5,230 nucleotides of DNA, from positions 1 through 5,230 of the forward strand of contig DASWRT010000330.1 in NCBI GenBank assembly GCA_036403035.1, given 5' to 3'. The translations under genes and the position numbers were made by a program. Below, piece after piece: positions 1-5,230 of this stretch (within the stretch, counting starts at the first letter, position 1; every line of letters begins with the position of its first letter). Source of the stretch: DASWRT01 sp036403035. GTDB taxonomy: Bacteria; Pseudomonadota; Alphaproteobacteria; ATCC43930; CGMCC-115725. The notes beneath the pieces are model-generated. The model had not been told where the DNA came from, searched no databases, and worked only from the letters and a program-made list of their open reading frames with translations.

Positions 1-142
1 TAATCATGTCCGGCGAGCAGCACCGGTTGCCGCCATGCTCTTTGACATCGTGAACATGATGGACGACCGCACGGCGAGCGGTCTGCCGGTCGGGATCGGC
101 GGGCCGGATACACGCAAAAAACAGGAGAAAACAGGAAAATAA
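1..142 (+). CDS. 3' end of an unidentified protein-coding gene (partial)
   Basis: An open frame enters at base 2 and runs 46 codons to TAA at 140-142. The first ~35 codons use G/C-ending codons like the real genes nearby, and the peptide (including AAMLFDIVNMMDDR and SGLPVGIGGP) looks like genuine protein sequence rather than the Arg-rich shadow typical of this DNA. I do not recognise the family. The last residues (about TRKKQEKTGK) are encoded by the A-rich repeat starting near 113, so the stop and the basic tail come from the repeat and not from an evident native 3' end. Either the repeat entered the 3' end of the gene and replaced its terminus, or the gene naturally reads into it. The start lies outside the window. 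Confidence is limited by the short length. Confidence 0.5.
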   Translation, partial: NHVRRAAPVAAMLFDIVNMMDDRTASGLPVGIGGPDTRKKQEKTGK

Positions 143-182
143 CAGGACAAGAACAGGAGCGAAAACCTGTTTTCTACCTGTT
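120..182. repeat. Phased AACAGG/CCTGTT hexamer array
   Basis: AACAGG occurs at 120, 130, 141 and 152 (steps of 10, 11 and 11 bp). The reverse complement CCTGTT follows at 166 and 177 (step 11). Longer inverted pairs arise from this: GAAAACAGG (127-135) with CCTGTTTTC (166-174), exact over 9 bp, and GAACAGG (151-157) with CCTGTTC (177-183). The one-helical-turn spacing puts the motifs on the same face of the DNA, as in multimeric protein-binding arrays. A functional role is inference. The units are too short and too closely spaced for a CRISPR array. Confidence 0.75.
152..174 (+). terminator. Weak hairpin after the left partial gene, possible terminator
   Basis: AACAGG (152-157) can pair with CCTGTT (166-171) across the 8-nt loop AGCGAAAA, and the 3' arm runs into TTTTC. 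It lies 10 nt after the stop codon at 142, where a terminator for the left gene would be expected. The stem is only 6 bp and half A/T, and the competing pairings within the repeat array are equally good, so termination is uncertain. Confidence 0.22.
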
Positions 183-252
183 CCGCGTTTGAAGATCGGC
201 TCGCAACCCGCTGGAATCCCAGAAACTCACCGAACGGTTAATCGACTGGATT

Positions 253-294
253 CCTGTATTTTGCAAAACCGGCCCCATGACCGGCCCGTACAGG
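253..294 (-). other. Inverted and direct repeats downstream of the cyclase, possible weak terminator
   Basis: Downstream of the cyclase stop, CCTGTA (253-258) and TACAGG (289-294) are inverted. Between them lie a perfect palindrome TTTTGCAAAA (259-268) and two direct copies of ACCGGCCC (268-275 and 280-287). On the minus strand, a CCGG-based stem of 4 G-C pairs plus G-U pairs runs directly into TTTTGC, which resembles an intrinsic terminator for the cyclase transcript. The stem is poor, so this is a weak call. The CCTGTA and the left half of the palindrome also form the right end of the 113-265 repeat unit. Confidence 0.3.
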
Positions 295-316
295 CGGGCA
301 GGCGGGCGGTTGAGGG

Positions 317-1759
317 TCAGCCGAGCACGACGAGGTCGAGCGGCTCGGCGATGCCGGAGACCGTGCGGGCCGGTCGCGGTTCGACCGTGCCGGCGGGGCG
401 ATGGCCCTGCGCCTCCGCGAGGTGGAGGGCGTCGACCGTCGTCAGGGCGCGCACCCGTTCGGCCTTGGTGTGGTTCTGGAGCTTCGCGGCGCGGTTCACC
501 GGGTCGCCGATGACCGCGTATTCCAGTCGCGCCGCGTCGCCGATCGCGCCGTAGACGACGGTGCCGGTGCAGATGCCGACCCCGACGTCGGGTGCTGCGA
601 GCCCGCCGCTCGTGCGCCGGCTCCGCCAGTCGGCGAACGCCGCCAGCAGGTCTTCGGCGGCGGCGAGCGCGTCGGCGGCATAGGTGGCGTTCGGCCGCGT
701 CGCGCCGAACGTCACCATGATCCCGTCGCCGAGATAGGTGGTGATGCTGCCGCGGTGCCGGTGAACGATCGGCACGACCACGCCCTGATACTCGCTGAGC
801 AGCCTGACCAGCTCGTGCGGGTCCAGTTCCTGCGACAGCCGCGTGAAGCCGCGCAGATCGATGAACATCGCCGCCGCCTCGCGCAGCATGCCTTCGCCGG
901 GGCGGATCGCGTCGTCGGCGGCGACGATGGTGCGCGCGACCTCCGGCGCGAAGAAGCGCGACAGCTCCATCGCCGCCGTGCCCTCGGCGACGGCGCGCAC
1001 CAGCATCCGCCGCGCCCGGACGACGGCGAGGCTCAACACCGCGGTGACGGCGAGGAACGCGATGATCTTGTCGACCTCGGCGCCGATCAGGATCTTCAGC
1101 GAGGTCATGTACTCGACGTAGCTGTGCGTCACCGCCGACACGGTCTCGGCGCCCGGCATCTGCGGCCAGGCGAGCGCATAGGCGACGAGCGCGGCCCAGC
1201 CGAGGCAGGCCGTGAGCCCGGAGAGGATCAGCCAGCGCGGGTCGAAGCGCAGCGCCCGCAGCGCGATGATGATGAAGACGTAGAGCAGCGTCGGGGCCTT
1301 GAGGTACAGGCCCGGCGGCTGGTCGTACTGGAGATGGAAGCTCCAGATCGTCACCATCAGCACGGCGACGTCGATCAGCACCGACACCGTGAGGAACCAC
1401 GGCCCCAGCCGGTCGCGCCGCGCCAGCCACAGGCGCAGCAGGGTAAAGAGCCCGTACGCGGCGAGCGTCGCCGGCACCGGCTCGAACGGCGCGTTCGGCG
1501 GAAAGGTCTTCGGCGAGAGCCAGTAGATCGCGGCGAAGACGGTGATCGCCCCGAGCTGCGCCCAGCAGACCAGGATCTCGCTATCGCGCTCCTGCGCCCG
1601 GATCGCCAGTTCGACACGCGCCGGGAGCCGCGCCGGCCCCGGTGGGCCGAGCAGCAGCGCGGCGGCGCGCTCGGCGAGCGGCCGCCGCCACATGGTTGGC
1701 GCTGCCGCGACGGCGGCAGTCCGCTCTCCTTCGACCCGGTCGAGACCGGCTGTCGGCAT
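317..1759 (-). CDS. Membrane-bound class III adenylate/guanylate cyclase, variant active site
   Basis: The gene encodes a 480-residue protein expected to make cAMP or cGMP at the inner face of the cytoplasmic membrane. Six hydrophobic segments (about 62-81, 95-113, 118-141, 155-170, 176-197 and 231-248) precede a linker containing FFAPEVA (269-275) and a C-terminal cyclase domain (about 293-470). Both metal-binding aspartates are present, D301 in FIDLRGFT and D345 in YLGDGIM, as is the transition-state Asn (N422 in GDPVNRAAKL). Three other key positions deviate: the purine-contact Lys is T341, its Asp/Thr partner is A415 (EYAVIGD), and the transition-state Arg is K426. Lys at the last position occurs in related proteobacterial cyclases. 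Substrate preference therefore cannot be called, and activity is uncertain. The ATG at 1759 is supported by TGAGGA 9 nt upstream. The gene stands alone, with an ndh relic immediately upstream. Confidence 0.93.
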   Translation of the reverse strand: MPTAGLDRVEGERTAAVAAAPTMWRRPLAERAAALLLGPPGPARLPARVELAIRAQERDSEILVCWAQLGAITVFAAIYWLSPKTFPPNAPFEPVPATLAAYGLFTLLRLWLARRDRLGPWFLTVSVLIDVAVLMVTIWSFHLQYDQPPGLYLKAPTLLYVFIIIALRALRFDPRWLILSGLTACLGWAALVAYALAWPQMPGAETVSAVTHSYVEYMTSLKILIGAEVDKIIAFLAVTAVLSLAVVRARRMLVRAVAEGTAAMELSRFFAPEVARTIVAADDAIRPGEGMLREAAAMFIDLRGFTRLSQELDPHELVRLLSEYQGVVVPIVHRHRGSITTYLGDGIMVTFGATRPNATYAADALAAAEDLLAAFADWRSRRTSGGLAAPDVGVGICTGTVVYGAIGDAARLEYAVIGDPVNRAAKLQNHTKAERVRALTTVDALHLAEAQGHRPAGTVEPRPARTVSGIAEPLDLVVLG

Positions 1760-1768
1760 TGCGACGTG

Positions 1769-1774
1769 TCCTCA
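1769..1774 (-). promoter_or_regulatory. Ribosome-binding site of the cyclase, overlapping the ndh-remnant stop
   Basis: On the minus strand TGAGGA lies 9 nt before the cyclase ATG, good Shine-Dalgarno spacing that fixes the start at 1759 over the in-frame ATG 22 codons later. The TGA of this site is also the stop codon of the type II NADH dehydrogenase remnant. That arrangement is typical of translationally coupled genes and suggests the two once formed an operon. Confidence 0.7.
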
Positions 1775-1950
1775 GGATTCGCCGCCCGTGATGAGCGGGG
1801 CGCCACACTGGTACGTAAGATACGCCCAGAACCAGTCGAGCGCGACGGCGATGCGGTTGCGGAACCCGATCGGGAAGTGGATGTGCACGGGCCCCAGAGC
1901 ACAGCCACGCGCACCGTCCGGACAGGCGGACGAAGCCGGAATCGGCGACT
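1772..1950 (-). pseudogene. ndh: C-terminal remnant of type II NADH dehydrogenase, frameshifted
   Basis: Read on the minus strand, one frame gives VADSGFVRLSGRCAWL and the next gives GPVHIHFPIGFRNR, then DWFWAYLTYQCGAPLITG, then a TGA stop at 1774-1772. Together these follow the C-terminal membrane-associated tail of NDH-2 enzymes (pattern like ADFG..RLSG..AWLLWG..HI.FLIGFRNR...W.WAYLTYQRGARLITG). The frame changes in GCG-TGG-CTG-T-GCT-CTG, so one extra base near 1901 accounts for it. Some usually conserved residues have drifted: Leu to Pro in F-PIGFRNR, and Arg to Cys and Arg to Pro in YQCGAPLITG. The FAD- and NADH-binding domains, about 350 residues in intact enzymes, are missing upstream, so this is a relic. 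Family recognition is from memory of the motif. A sequencing error could explain the frameshift but not the missing domains. Confidence 0.75.
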
Positions 1951-2195
1951 CCTAGAGACGCGTCCGGCCGACTGACGGCTGCGGCGCGAAGCGTCTCGGC
2001 GTCACCGTCCAAACAGTCTTCGGCGGCCCGGATACCGCCGACCATTGCGCCGGCAGCCAAGCGCCGGAGGCGGGCGGGCGGGGGATGGGGAACAGCGGGT
2101 AGATACGTACGCGCCCGCCGCCGTGCTGCGGTTGCACGAGCCAGACGCCGCCGCCGCTCATCGCTCTCGGGATCACCGGCCGGTCGGGCGCATGC
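1951..2195 (-). other. Gene-free stretch with coding-like remnants of unknown origin
   Basis: Between the ChaC-like gene and the ndh relic no intact gene is evident. The minus strand has two short pieces in different frames that resemble protein more than the usual Arg/Pro-rich shadow. One is about 2095-2195, including PRAMSGGGVWLVQPQ and RVRIYPLFPIP. The other is about 1978-2060, including AGAMVGGIRAAEDCLDGD. They could be parts of one decayed gene separated by a frameshift near 2050, but I cannot assign a family, and neither matches the part of NDH-2 that would precede the relic. I see no clear promoter, terminator or RNA. Confidence 0.35.
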
Positions 2196-2873
2196 TCAGC
2201 GGGGAAGGTCGCGGCAGGGCGGTTCCGCCGCCGCCAGTTCCTTGACCCGCTTCTCCAGCGTGCGCAGCGGTTTGTCGATGTGGCCGAGCGCTTCGAGGTG
2301 GCGGATGGTGTTCTCCAGATACTCGCGGCAGTGCCCGCGGCCGCCGATGCCTTGCAGGATCAGCCGCGCGGTCTCCTCGACTCCGAGGCGGCCGGTGTAG
2401 CTCGGCGTGTCGCGCCGGGCGACGAAGGTCTGCGCGCGGATGGTCCTGGACGCCGCCATGTCGATCACGACGTCGCGCATCTCATAGCTGCCGCCGCTCA
2501 TCTCGCGCTCCCATAGATACGTCATGACGGGCGCGGCGTCGCACGCGGCGATGCGGAAGGCGATGCCGCGGCACGAGCCGCCGCGGTCGAGGCCGAGCAC
2601 GAGCCCCGGCCGCTCGGGCGTCCCGCGGTAGCGCCGGGAATAGACGCAGAATCGGCGATGGTAGCCCTTGAGCAGCGCCGGCTCGGCGGCGCTGTGCGGA
2701 AAACCTGGGTCCCACATCAGAGAGCCGTAGCCGAACAGCCAGATGTCGGTTTGCCGCGCGATGCAGTCGGCAAGCGGCGCCGGCAGCGCCCCGCTCGCCG
2801 CGCCGTCGTAGGTAGCGCCGCCCTTTCGGTCGTCGTTGATGAGGGACAAGGCGTCCATCGGTGTTGCGATCAC
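2196..2873 (-). CDS. chaC: ChaC-type gamma-glutamylcyclotransferase
   Basis: The 225-residue cytosolic enzyme is predicted to cleave gamma-glutamyl amides, in ChaC members chiefly glutathione, to 5-oxoproline and Cys-Gly. The substrate-binding loop is in WLFGYGSLMWDPGF (45-58, with YGSL at 49-52). CRGIAFRI (101-108) is the typical core strand, and the expected catalytic Glu is E124 in YLWEREM (119-125). The C-terminal motif GRGHCREYLENTIRHLEALG (178-197) is also characteristic, and length is normal. The listed start is GTG at 2873, whose GTGA overlaps the TGA of the upstream transporter gene and suggests translational coupling. An in-frame ATG at 2858, with AGGTGA 11 nt upstream, is an equally plausible start, and the first ~35 residues look unconserved. 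Glutathione specificity is family knowledge and is not demonstrated here. Confidence 0.92.
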   Translation of the reverse strand: MIATPMDALSLINDDRKGGATYDGAASGALPAPLADCIARQTDIWLFGYGSLMWDPGFPHSAAEPALLKGYHRRFCVYSRRYRGTPERPGLVLGLDRGGSCRGIAFRIAACDAAPVMTYLWEREMSGGSYEMRDVVIDMAASRTIRAQTFVARRDTPSYTGRLGVEETARLILQGIGGRGHCREYLENTIRHLEALGHIDKPLRTLEKRVKELAAAEPPCRDLPR

Positions 2874-3790
2874 CTGCGATTCACCAGAAGCACGCCGGTC
2901 ATAGCAATGATCAGGCCAACGACCGCCGTCACGCCAAGCATCTCATCGAAAAGGAAATAAGCGATGAACGCGGTGACCGGCGGCACGAGGTAGAAGAGAC
3001 TCGCCGTCCGGGCCGCCGCGCCGAGACGCAGAAGGAACAGAAACAGCATCGTTGCGCCGATCGACAGGACGAGGCAGAGCCAGCCCAGCGCGAAGAGGAA
3101 CTGCCCGGTCCAGTCGACGTGCAACTCCTCGAAGGCGAGGGCGCACAGCAGCATCGCCGCGGCGGCGGCGCCGTTCTGGATCGCCGTGCCGGTGCGCAGG
3201 TCGAGGTCGGCGCAAAAGCGCTTCTGGTACAGCGTGCCGACGGTGATCCCGACCAACGCGGCGAGCACCGTGGCGAGCCCGGCGAGCGTCCGCGGATCGA
3301 AGGCGAGCTTGTTCCACACCACCACGGCGACGCCGACGAGGCCCAGCGCGAAGCCGAGCCACTGGCGCGGCGTGATCCGCTCGCCGAGCACGCCGCCGAC
3401 GAACGCCGCGGTCAGCGCCGGCTGCAACCCGACGATCAGCGCCGCGAGCCCGGCGGCGACGCCATGCGCGATCCCGAAGAAGACGCCGCCCAGATAGGTG
3501 AACTGGATCAGCAGCCCGACCGCCGCGACATGCCCGGCTTCCCGCCACGAGCGCGGCCACGCCGCGCCGGCCGCAACCGACACGGCAAGCATCACCGCGG
3601 CGACGATCAGGAAGCGCAGCGCCAGGAACGTCATCGGCCCGGCATAGGGCAGGCCGAGCTTGGCGCCGATGAAGCCGGTCGACCACAGCACGACGAAGAT
3701 GCCGGGCATGGTCCCGAAGAGCAGGTTGCGAAGCGGCGATGCCGTCTGGACGGTCGTGGCGGCGGGGCGCGAGGTCGGAGCGGCTGACAT
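2870..3790 (-). CDS. EamA/DMT-family transporter (10 TM)
   Basis: The 306-residue inner-membrane protein shows ten hydrophobic segments (about 24-40, 52-71, 87-106, 113-131, 146-160, 171-187, 204-221, 229-252, 262-281 and 286-304), forming two EamA repeats. Family signatures are LWSTGFIGAKLGL (35-47), GLQPALTAAF with GERITPRQWLG closing repeat 1 (121-146), and LVPPVTAFIAYFLFDE closing repeat 2 (268-283). Members carry amino acids, drugs or other small metabolites, and the substrate cannot be read from sequence. I chose the ATG at 3790. A GTG at 3841 would add 17 unconserved residues, but it falls inside the -35 element of the best promoter candidate. No strong Shine-Dalgarno precedes the ATG. 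The 3' end overlaps the ChaC-like gene by 4 nt, so cargo related to glutathione breakdown is a reasonable guess. Confidence 0.92.
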   Translation of the reverse strand: MSAAPTSRPAATTVQTASPLRNLLFGTMPGIFVVLWSTGFIGAKLGLPYAGPMTFLALRFLIVAAVMLAVSVAAGAAWPRSWREAGHVAAVGLLIQFTYLGGVFFGIAHGVAAGLAALIVGLQPALTAAFVGGVLGERITPRQWLGFALGLVGVAVVVWNKLAFDPRTLAGLATVLAALVGITVGTLYQKRFCADLDLRTGTAIQNGAAAAAMLLCALAFEELHVDWTGQFLFALGWLCLVLSIGATMLFLFLLRLGAAARTASLFYLVPPVTAFIAYFLFDEMLGVTAVVGLIIAMTGVLLVNRR

Positions 3791-3815
3791 GCGTGGCGGT
3801 GCGAGCAAAAACCCG

Positions 3816-3843
3816 ACTTTAGCCCTGGCCGCGCCACTCACAA
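3816..3843 (-). promoter_or_regulatory. Candidate sigma-70-type promoter of the transporter-chaC operon
   Basis: On the minus strand TTGTGA (3843-3838) and TAAAGT (3821-3816) are separated by 16 bp. Each matches four of six consensus bases of the TTGACA/TATAAT type. Transcription would begin around 3808, giving a short leader of roughly 18 nt before the ATG at 3790, and would exclude translation from the GTG at 3841. I found no comparable promoter for the divergent DUF2125 gene in the same 127-bp interval. Confidence 0.45.
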
Positions 3844-3917
3844 GCGCTCAGCGCGCATTGCCGCCCCGATCCTTCGTCATCGACGAGCACCTTGGCGCGC
3901 CTTATGGTGCCGCCGCA

Positions 3918-4964
3918 ATGCGCCGCTCACGCCTGCTCCTCCCGCTTCTCCTCCTAGCCGTCGCCGCCGTCGCCGGGCTGTACACGGCGTATTGGTTCGT
4001 CGCCGCCGGCCGCATCCGCGCCGCGGTGATGGACTGGGCGGAGGCGCGCCGGGTCGCGGGGTACACCGTCGGCTGGGACGGGATCGGCGTCGGGGGCTTT
4101 CCGTTCGTCTTCCGGGTGAGCATCGACGCGCCGGTGCTCGGCGACAACCGCGCCCAGCCGGGCTGGGAAGCGCGCGGCGCGCGGCTCGTCGGCGAGGCCA
4201 AGCCGTGGGCGCCGCAGGTCTGGCGCCTGGACGCGCCGCGCGGCGGCCGCGTCGCGGTGCAGCCTGGACCGGCGCGGCCGGCCATCGTCGCCGAGGCGGC
4301 GTCGCTCTCCGGGACGGTCGCACCGGCGCGGCCGGCCGATCCGGTGCCTGGCGCCTTGGCGGTGTCGCTCGACGGCGATTCCGTCACCATCACCGCCGAT
4401 GCCACGGTGCGGGCCGACCGGATGCACGCGGGCGTGCTCCTGCCGGCGCATGATGCGGCAAGTCACAGCGATGTCTGGGCGGCAGGGGCGCTGCGCTTCG
4501 AGAAACTGGCCCTGCCCGCGCCGGTCCGGCCGCTCGGCGCGGTCATCGACAGCGTCGATGCGCGGCTCGCGGTCAAGGGCACGGTGCCCGGCGGGCGGCC
4601 GCTCCGCGACGCGCTGGCGGCATGGCGCGACGCCGGCGGCACGGCCGAAGTCGAGGCGCTGCGGTTCTCCTGGGGACCGGCCCTGGCCTACGCCAACGGC
4701 ACGCTCGCGCTCGACGCGGCGATGCAGCCGGTCGGCGCGCTCACCGCGGTGATCGAGGGTTACGGCGACGTCGTCGATGCGCTGGTCGCAGGCGGCGGTG
4801 TCAAGCCGGGCGACGCGCAGCTTGCGAAGCTCGCGCTCGGGCTGCTGGCGAAGCCCGGTCCGGACGGAAGGTCGCAGCTCTCGGTCCCGGTGACGCTCCA
4901 GGAAGGGCAGATCTACATGGGACCCGCGAAGCTCGGCAAACTGCCGCACTTCAGCTGGGAATGA
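3918..4964 (+). CDS. DUF2125 domain-containing membrane-anchored envelope protein
   Basis: The 348-residue protein has a basic, strongly hydrophobic N-terminus (RRSRLLLPLLLLAVAAVAG, then YTAYWFVAAGRI), which should act as a signal anchor or uncleaved signal placing the rest in the periplasm. The following part has the DUF2125 hallmarks: YTVGWDGIGVGGFPFVFRV (49-67), the WAPQVWRLDAPRG segment (97-109), LRFSWGPALAYANGTLALD (248-266), and a C-terminal VPVTLQEGQIYMGPAKLGKLP (323-343). The function of DUF2125 is unknown to me. The protein is predicted rich in beta strands, as in envelope lipid- or membrane-associated proteins. The ATG at 3918 is chosen because the hydrophobic anchor starts there. 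The frame stays open upstream to 3660 but would run antisense through the transporter. Only a weak GGTG 10 nt before the ATG resembles a ribosome-binding site. The gene is divergent from the transporter operon and convergent with the ABM-like gene, 25 nt away. Confidence 0.9.
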   Translation: MRRSRLLLPLLLLAVAAVAGLYTAYWFVAAGRIRAAVMDWAEARRVAGYTVGWDGIGVGGFPFVFRVSIDAPVLGDNRAQPGWEARGARLVGEAKPWAPQVWRLDAPRGGRVAVQPGPARPAIVAEAASLSGTVAPARPADPVPGALAVSLDGDSVTITADATVRADRMHAGVLLPAHDAASHSDVWAAGALRFEKLALPAPVRPLGAVIDSVDARLAVKGTVPGGRPLRDALAAWRDAGGTAEVEALRFSWGPALAYANGTLALDAAMQPVGALTAVIEGYGDVVDALVAGGGVKPGDAQLAKLALGLLAKPGPDGRSQLSVPVTLQEGQIYMGPAKLGKLPHFSWE

Positions 4965-4989
4965 GAGCCTTCCGGCAGGTCCGCTCCGC

Positions 4990-5230
4990 TTACGGCGCCT
5001 CCTGTGGTGCCTCCGTACGGTCGGTCATGCTGTAGTCGCGCACCGTCTGAAGCACCCGGATACGATAATCGTCGAAGATTTCGGCGCGGCCGCGCGCCTG
5101 CGCGCCGTGGTGCCGCGCGTGCTCGCGCCAGCGCCGCACCGCGGCCTCGTCGCGCCAGAACGAGAGCGACAGGTATTTTCCCTCGGTCGAGAGGCTGGCG
5201 AACCGTTCGACCGAGATGAAGCCGTCGATC
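4990..5230 (-). CDS. Antibiotic biosynthesis monooxygenase (ABM)-like protein, C-terminal part
   Basis: An open minus-strand frame enters from the right edge and gives 79 residues up to TAA at 4992-4990. It reads GFISVERF, KYLSLSFWRDEAAVRRWR, EHARHHGAQARGR, then IFDDYRIRV and VRDYSM. This matches the C-terminal two thirds of the small ABM (dimeric alpha+beta barrel) proteins of about 100-110 residues, with their usual SLSFWRDE.AV..WR, H..AQ..GR and DYR.RV pattern. Such proteins include heme-degrading and quinone-forming monooxygenases, but most copies of this subtype are of unknown function. It probably works as a soluble dimer in the cytosol. The start and upstream context are outside the window. 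The gene ends tail-to-tail with the DUF2125 gene, with no obvious terminator in the 25-nt gap. Confidence 0.8.
   Translation of the reverse strand, partial: IDGFISVERFASLSTEGKYLSLSFWRDEAAVRRWREHARHHGAQARGRAEIFDDYRIRVLQTVRDYSMTDRTEAPQEAP

Larger units (their letters stand above)
113..265. mobile_element. MITE-like A-rich repeat unit with imperfect terminal inverted repeats
   Basis: The left end CGCAAAAAACAGGA (113-126) matches the reverse complement of the right end TCCTGTATTTTGCA (252-265) at 12 of 14 positions, bounding a 153-bp unit. Inside are four AACAGG and two CCTGTT hexamers (120-182) and a second inverted pair, GGAATCC (213-219) and GGATTCC (248-254). The left half is strikingly A-rich against very GC-rich surroundings. 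There is no transposase frame, so any mobility would have to be provided in trans. I see no clear target-site duplication. From memory, AACAGG/AAAACAGG-type arrays like this recur between genes in many alphaproteobacterial genomes. That is a recollection and was not searched. It could also be a non-mobile regulatory or nucleoid-protein site. Confidence 0.4.

Noticed and set aside
120..182. CRISPR array
   Set aside because: The repeats are 6-7 bp with 3-8 bp gaps and switch orientation. CRISPR repeats are longer, uniformly oriented and separated by ~30-bp spacers, and no cas genes are present.
291..306. Tandem CAGGCGGG x2
   Set aside because: Two 8-bp copies in GC-rich DNA beside a stop codon are too short to call as a functional repeat.
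401..1975. Long 524-codon plus-strand open frame opposite the cyclase gene
   Set aside because: Its peptide is dominated by Arg, Asp, His, Gln and Pro with no domain motifs. It is the expected antisense shadow of a GC-rich gene whose minus-strand product is clearly recognisable.
2861..3787. 308-codon plus-strand open frame opposite the transporter
   Set aside because: It is an Arg/Glu/Gln-rich shadow. The minus strand encodes a coherent ten-TM EamA protein.
3660..3917. Upstream extension of the DUF2125 frame
   Set aside because: The extra 86 codons run antisense through the transporter 5' end and would place the hydrophobic anchor internally. The ATG at 3918 begins the signal anchor directly.
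3842..3917. Promoter for the DUF2125 gene
   Set aside because: TTATGG at 3902-3907 resembles a -10 element, but no acceptable -35 lies 16-18 bp upstream, so no call was made.
3954..4949. Minus-strand open frame opposite the DUF2125 gene
   Set aside because: It is Arg-rich with no motifs, and the plus strand carries the recognised family.
1..5230. tRNA, rRNA or riboswitch elements, or a defence or toxin-antitoxin module
   Set aside because: I saw no cloverleaf, conserved rRNA segment or known aptamer core, and all recognised genes have metabolic, signalling or envelope roles.

Overview
The window is very GC-rich chromosomal DNA with strong G/C preference at third codon positions. The gene content points to an alphaproteobacterium. 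The DUF2125 protein is a family found mostly in that class, and the six-TM class III cyclase and the ABM-type protein resemble rhizobial and rhodospirillal relatives. Lineage is inferred from family recognition only.

Layout. Bases 1-142 hold the 3' end of an unidentified plus-strand gene whose stop codon lies inside an A-rich repeat. Bases 113-265 form a compact repeat unit with imperfect inverted ends and AACAGG/CCTGTT motifs about one helical turn apart, possibly a small MITE-like element. Bases 317-1759 (minus) encode a membrane-anchored class III nucleotidyl cyclase. Bases 1760-2195 have no intact gene. They contain a frameshifted C-terminal remnant of a type II NADH dehydrogenase that abuts the cyclase ribosome-binding site, plus an unidentified coding-like stretch. 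Bases 2196-2873 (minus) encode a ChaC-type gamma-glutamylcyclotransferase. It overlaps by 4 nt the upstream EamA/DMT transporter gene (2870-3790, minus), and a candidate sigma-70-type promoter lies just before the transporter. A divergent plus-strand gene at 3918-4964 encodes a DUF2125 envelope protein. It converges on the 3' part of an antibiotic biosynthesis monooxygenase (ABM)-like gene (4990-5230, minus) that runs off the window.

Functional picture. The transporter and ChaC-like enzyme form a two-gene operon that may link intracellular glutathione (or gamma-glutamyl) breakdown with export or import of a small metabolite. The cyclase is probably an inner-membrane signalling enzyme. It keeps the metal-binding aspartates but departs from consensus at both purine-contact positions and at the transition-state arginine. 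The degraded ndh tail suggests it once sat directly behind an NADH dehydrogenase gene. I see no phage, CRISPR, toxin-antitoxin or defence module, and no RNA gene. The most unusual items are the repeat unit at the left end, the variant cyclase active site and the ndh relic.
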